Shown here one piece after another: positions 34,200-64,000 of a DNA stretch of 64,000 nucleotides. The notes under the pieces were generated by a model. That model searched no databases. It worked only from the letters and a program-made list of their open reading frames with translations, and was not told the DNA's origin. Position numbers and translations under genes: made by a program. Position 1 is the first letter of the stretch. Each line of letters begins with the position of its first letter. This DNA is from Parelaphostrongylus tenuis (taxonomy: Eukaryota; Nematoda; Chromadorea; Rhabditida; Metastrongylidae): positions 1 through 64,000 of the forward strand of contig JAHQIW010000825.1 in assembly GCA_019055375.1 (NCBI GenBank), in the 5' to 3' direction.

Positions 34200-34890
34200 A
34201 TATGAGCTTGTCCCAATTATGTAAACTCGTAGAAAATCATTGTTTCAATAACTATTCGATAGCTAAATTGCGAGAAATTTGATAGTTGTTTACTTCTCAA
34301 ATAAAAATTTATTGCACTGTAACAGTAAAAGTAATATGTCGTATTACGTCAAAGTAATCATGTTTCATACTCAAGCATTTTTCGTTGGACAAAACGACCT
34401 TTTTAAAATCATTCAACAGCTCATATCTCTAGGAATTTCAATGTGGTACTTGCTTTTGGAAGGCACTTAAATGAGCTTCCGCAGCCACATGAAGATTGAG
34501 TTTCGCACTCGGCGCTCACTATTTGCGCGGGTATGTGGATGGAATTTGGCAACATTGGCACAAACCTATCGCGCTTTTTGCAATATTGCGGTTATTTGCG
34601 AAAGACAGTTTTGTCGAAACTAAGCAGATCGTCGAAATCTCTGATATTTAAGCTATCAAATGATTACCAAAAGTTTGAGTGAAAAGCTGTGTACAGCAGA
34701 GAATGCTCGAATGTTGAACATGATTTTATTTTTACTGTTATAGCGCACTGAAAAGACCATTTTGAAAAGAGTACAGTCAAAATTCTTGTGATTCAGGCTA
34801 TCGTATGCCTATCAAAACCCTCACCCTTAGCAGAAAGCGCGTTTTTCCCAAGGGATCGAAACAGGGGCGGATAACGGAAAAATACCCTTT
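34200..34890. mobile_element. Large foldback element, family IV, copy 2
   Basis: The left half has AATAACTATTCGATAGCT and GCACTGTAACAGTAAAAG (34310). The right half has the complementary GATATTTAAGCTATCAAATG and ACTGTTATAGCGCACTG (34735). The right edge has AGGGGCGGATAACGG. The centre (34480-34600) contains GCAACATTGGCACAAACC, shared with the centres of copies 1 and 3. Confidence 0.55.
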
Positions 34891-37793
34891 TTTCCACGTG
34901 GTGAAGAACTCTCTATAGCCGCCATCAAATTTTTCGACCGCTTTTTGAGAGACTCAAGAAAATTGCAACGGTGGATTCAAACGGCAATGACCTCTGAAGG
35001 ATGAAAAACGTTCATGATTTTTTTAACTACAAAATATGCTCAATCCATGTGATGAAACTTTGACTTGAAGACTTTGTGGTGATAAAATCCATGGGAACTC
35101 TTGCCAACATACAACACATTTGCTTGAGAATTGGCAAAAATAATTAGAGATTTAACCACATCAATAATTAAAGATTTAACCATTTAACCACATTAACCAT
35201 TAGAGATGTTTTTCCGTATCAAGCATCCTCTATCTTGATCTTGAAAAATCTCATCTTGAAAAAATCATACCATCAATGCAATCGAACGGTAAGACATTTA
35301 CCAACAGAAGAAAAATCTTTCGATATGGTTCTAATATAATTAATTGGAAAGAGCCTGATTTTACATGGATGATATGATTTTTGGCTTACTCGGCATTCAA
35401 CGGCGTTGCATTTAGTGTGGGGTGAAAATCAAATCCTCAGCGACAAGCAGAAGTACACTGACGATTGTACAAAAAAATTGGCGTTTGATTAGTTGTCCTG
35501 TCCTCCTTAGCTGCATGGACGAACCGCCTTACTCGATCTCCAGAAAAATAATATCAGCGATATATTATAGTCTTTTCCGCCCCTTTTTTCGGTTATTGGT
35601 CACTTCTTTCTTATCACCGTTTTTCCATGGCTCGAAACGTTATCCATACGCGGATATGTCTAACAATAAATTAGTGTATACATAAATTTTGATCCCTTTG
35701 CTATAAATCTACATTCACTGCTTGTGCCCATTTACCTCTATAAGAATCAGTTTCTGTTCTCTCTTCATTCGTCTTCCTTTTCCTTCAGTTCTTTAAACGC
35801 TGGCAGGGATAAGAAAATTAAGAACGAGATTGTTACATGTGTCCTGCAGGCACAGTGCTTTCCTCTTTTCTTAACGGAGCATCGAGGAAATAGCGGAGTC
35901 CATTGGGAAGCAAAGTGGTGGTTCAACCCCTCCCCCTCACCCCGCATCTCTTGCAATCCACGTGAGTACGCTTTAGTTTGGCTATCTCCAAATTGCAAGA
36001 AAGGCCGATGAGATCAACGTTCTACAAAATTCATGAAAAGGTCGAGATTTCTGAGCAGCAGTCAAAACAGCGCGTCAAATAATTGAAGAGCTTTGTAAGT
36101 GAAGAATGTGAGGAAAACGAATTAAGCGAAAAAATTATTGGGAACCCCAAATGCATGTAATGACGGGACAAGTGGGCATTTGAAACTGATTCACAACTTC
36201 TTATACTATGTACAGCTCGGGAATTCTTTATATAGGCCCATTTCATATGATAGCTATGATTAATTTTGTTGATTAGAACTAAATTAGCATAGAGTTCTCA
36301 GTCGAGGTGTCAGTCAATCAACTCGTAAGTGACAAAGTACTTCGTGTATTTTGAAAAGCACCGCGGAGCTTTTCGAACTGGACATCTGTCACAAAATTTG
36401 AGGCAGGTGAGCTACCGACAGACTGCAAAGGTATAATATAATCTGAACAAAGCCTTCATTTTTACTACTTTTTTTTACTAGTAGCATGCTGATATAAATA
36501 TGCATTCAAGCGTTTTGAGCAGTATTCAAAACACGCAAAGTTTGGCGGGAATTGAACTTGCGTTTTACCGATAGCGACAGTGCGTGTTACATTTGCACCA
36601 TTGTCGCCACTGCTTCTAGTGGTAGCACTCCCCCCTCCCCTGCTGGGTGAAACTCGAGTTCAGCTCCCAGGATGTCGAATGTTTGGCATATCACTGATTA
36701 CTCTTAGGTGATCGCAAAAGCTTTACAAAAAGGGGTTCCGTACGAAAAACCTTCAGTAAAAAATATTCTGTATAGCTCACATCAGTAACTTGGACAGTCT
36801 GATTTAGACACTGATATTCATCTCTTCGCGAATGGGTTAAATACATAGCTAAACAGGAGAGGAGCGATTAAGCTGACAATCACTGATATAGCTGTTTGTG
36901 CATTTTAGTCAGCTAAGGCAGTTTTCAGCTTATTAAACGAAGGAGGAAATGTACCATCCCGTCAAGCGACTAGCTTGGCCCATAGTTACCGAAATCATGG
37001 TGATTTCATTCATAGTTGCGAGCAAAATCGCAGTTGCGATGGCGCCTAATTTTTGCTGTCAAGTATACGAATTTAAATCAATTTACATAAAGCCTCGTGT
37101 CTTCTCTCTTTTCGGAAAGACCGCGTTATTACCCACTACATTGTTCATCTTGTCCCTGATGGTCAGTTGGCACAAAAAGTGAGCGATCACGCTGGAACTC
37201 TTATTGTATCTGTGGTAGCAGTACTTACGATAACTGGGACATTATAGTATAATTTCATCAGTGACACTATGTTGTAGAATGAAAACAGTCGTTCTAGAAG
37301 CGTTTTTAATAATTTTAATCTTTGGGGAACAGATTCCTTTGTCTGACATATTCAGGAGGAAACCTATTAAACTAAAACAAAAGAAATTTCTTGATTTCGA
37401 AGGAATTAGCCTTAAATAAAATGCATCAAAACCTATTCGAATTTAACAAAATCAGTGTACCAAATAAATGTCAACACCGTTTCAAAACAACAAACAACTC
37501 GTTTAAGTTACCAAATCAAAGCCTAAGAAACAGTTAATCCTTAACACTCAATAAATTCATAGCAGCGCCTACGAAGAATAGAAAAGCTCACACAATTTAT
37601 ACATGAGCTGCTCGAAATAAAAAGAAAAACTTTAGCAGTATATATCGATGCGATCATAGTGAATCATTTCAGATTTGAGCAACGTAGTGAAAAATGAGAA
37701 AGGTAGAAAGCATTTATACAACAAGCCTAGAAAATTTTTAATTATAAAATGTTAGGGGGCCATAACTAACTACGGCAGAACGATATACTTCTG
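34891..37793. other. Intergenic interval between srt gene B and the nca 3' end
   Basis: No multi-exon gene was found. A 77-codon plus-strand ORF with an ATG (36949-37182) has a hydrophobic stretch but no known family and no splice partners. A minus-strand tRNA-like segment is at about 36540-36605 (GGCGGGAATTGAACTTGCG on the plus strand, the complement of a B box). Frames at 35724 and 35765 are mutual shadows. Confidence 0.4.
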
Positions 37794-62866
<25,073 letters not shown>

Positions 62867-63249
62867 CTGAACATCAATAATTTCAGTAAAAGAAGAGCTA
62901 GAGCACAGGATACGAGGAAAAAATCTACGAAATAGTTGAAATTAAATTGATTTTCGTCGTATAACTGCAGATGATTCGATTTTGATATTAAGGAATTGTC
63001 TTCTTCTTTCTTTTAGTGCATTTTACATAGCACATTTCGCTAGGAAACTGCCAGATCTAGTGCATACTCGAGAGAAAGTCGACTGCTCTCTAAGGATATT
63101 GTTTTTAGTATTGTTGTATTATTTTAATCAGTTTCTTGCTTTATGTGACTCGCACTACATCTTTTTATTATGGGGCCCTAGTACTACTGGCTTTCGATTC
63201 GTCTCCTCGCGTTCATCGTTTGACTCAGGATTTGCCTTTTTCATGAACC

Positions 63250-63425
63250 TTCTCAAATGTTGATTGAGTACGTATCCTTGCAATCTCAATAATAGTCAGG
63301 TTGGGGGTCCGTAAGGCCTTCGATATTGATTGTCGGAGAGTGTTGGGAGGTTGCGGGATCACTTCCGCGTTGAGCCGCGCCAAGCATCACTGCCCATTCG
63401 GACACCCCTCCCATCTCCCTTCGAT
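63250..63425 (-). mobile_element. tRNA-derived SINE, family II, copy 4
   Basis: The minus-strand head GGGTGTCCGAATGGGCAGTG is followed by GCAACCTCCCAACACTCTCC and, downstream, the complement of CCTTGCAATCTCAATAATAG. Same order as copy 5, 400 bp away and in the same orientation. Confidence 0.6.
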
Positions 63426-63639
63426 GATGTAGTGAGTCATCTGATGCGCAGAAAAGGTGGATATCAATAATTTTCTCTTCTTTGAGACCGTAGAGTGAAT
63501 TAGGAATTCTAAAACTAAAAAGCAGTTGAATCACCTGCGATCACAAATCTAACATCAGTAGATTTCGCATACTATGGAATTTTCTACAAGCAGTTTCTAA
63601 AAAGAATCACTTTTGACTATTTATTGATCCTCTTCACAG

Positions 63640-63875
63640 TGTGTTTTTTCCCCTGTGCGGATCCCAGTACTTCTAGCGCTCAAGTCAATTTTTCTTTTTC
63701 TACTTGAATGTCGTAAAATATTGAATGAGCTCGTCGAAATCCTGAAGCTAGCCTGGCTGTGCTGTTCCATGAAGAGTTCATTGTTGACTGCCGGAGAGTG
63801 TTGGGGTGGGGTTTGATCCTGCGCTCGGAGCGACGAATATACAACCACTCAGTCACGGGGCTCCGCAGAGTCAGT
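63640..63875 (-). mobile_element. tRNA-derived SINE, family II, copy 5 (best preserved)
   Basis: The minus-strand head reads GGAGCCCCGTGACTGAGTGG (A box TGACTGAGTGG), then GAGCGCAGGATCAAACCCC (B box), AACACTCTCCGGCAGTCAAC, and a body with the complement of TGTGCGGATCCCAGTACTTC and GAATGTCGTAAAATATTG. It is the reference for family II here. Confidence 0.65.
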
Positions 63876-64000
63876 CAAAAATTATTTCTTCAACCCTGTG
63901 GCTACTAATTACTAATAAAGAACTGACTTCAATGCGATGAACAATCACGCTGTGATTGACTAAATGTCGAATAGTTAAACCTTATTAAAATTCTAAATGA

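Larger units (their letters stand above)
62867..64000. other. nca intron running off the right edge
   Basis: The TTCAG just before the 62866 exon is a good acceptor on the minus strand, so this interval is intron. No further nca exon (domain III S1-S2) was found before 64000. Two SINE-II copies occupy most of its right half. Confidence 0.55.

Noticed and set aside
36949..37182. 77-codon ORF with ATG as a small gene
   Set aside because: A start codon and a hydrophobic stretch alone are not enough; no homologue recognised and no splice partners.

Overview
The window looks like nuclear DNA of a nematode, most likely a clade V (strongylid/hookworm-like) species. The reasons are two genes of the nematode-specific serpentine receptor class T (srt) family, an nca/NALCN sodium-leak channel gene split into many short exons, short intron consensus signals (GTAAGT...TTTCAG), and dense non-LTR, mariner-like, SINE-like and foldback repeats with (TA)n and (CA)n tracts. 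Genes had to be assembled from exons; almost every long single-frame ORF is either one exon with read-through into an intron, or repeat noise.

Layout. 0-8 kb has no convincing host gene: a tRNA-derived SINE (family I), a GAT-rich simple repeat, a mariner-like element with ~270-bp terminal inverted repeats (4.68-6.22 kb) and a 5'-truncated RTE-type retrotransposon fragment (6.4-7.5 kb). 8.19-13.54 kb (+) is a six-exon srt receptor gene. 13.5-22 kb is gene-poor. 22.03-33.99 kb (+) is a second srt gene with identical sizes for exons 1-5; its 8.6-kb second intron holds an almost full-length but broken RTE element (24.6-27.84 kb), SINE-I, (TA)n and two kinds of foldback element. 34-37.8 kb is repeat-rich and intergenic. 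From 37.79 kb to beyond the right edge (-) lies the 3' half of an nca/NALCN channel gene: 19 exons from the domain III voltage sensor to the stop codon. Its 12.2-kb intron (44.55-56.73 kb) contains a complete eight-exon protein kinase of the TSSK (testis-specific serine kinase) type on the opposite strand (49.215-55.812 kb).

How the genes work together: the srt genes encode putative chemosensory 7-TM receptors, nca encodes the pore-forming subunit of the neuronal sodium-leak channel, and the kinase is probably sperm-related by family. They are not an operon. The only physical coupling is the nesting of the kinase inside the nca intron and the head-to-tail duplication of the srt genes.

Most notable: (1) a recurrent foldback element whose inverted arms each carry a tRNA-like sequence, one arm able to form a complete 73-nt cloverleaf; (2) the nested antisense kinase; (3) an apparent 1-nt frameshift in an A6 run of a conserved C-terminal nca exon; (4) a GC-AG intron in nca; (5) two tRNA-derived SINE families with five to seven copies each in 64 kb. 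All alignments were made by eye and family statements come from remembered consensus, not a database search.
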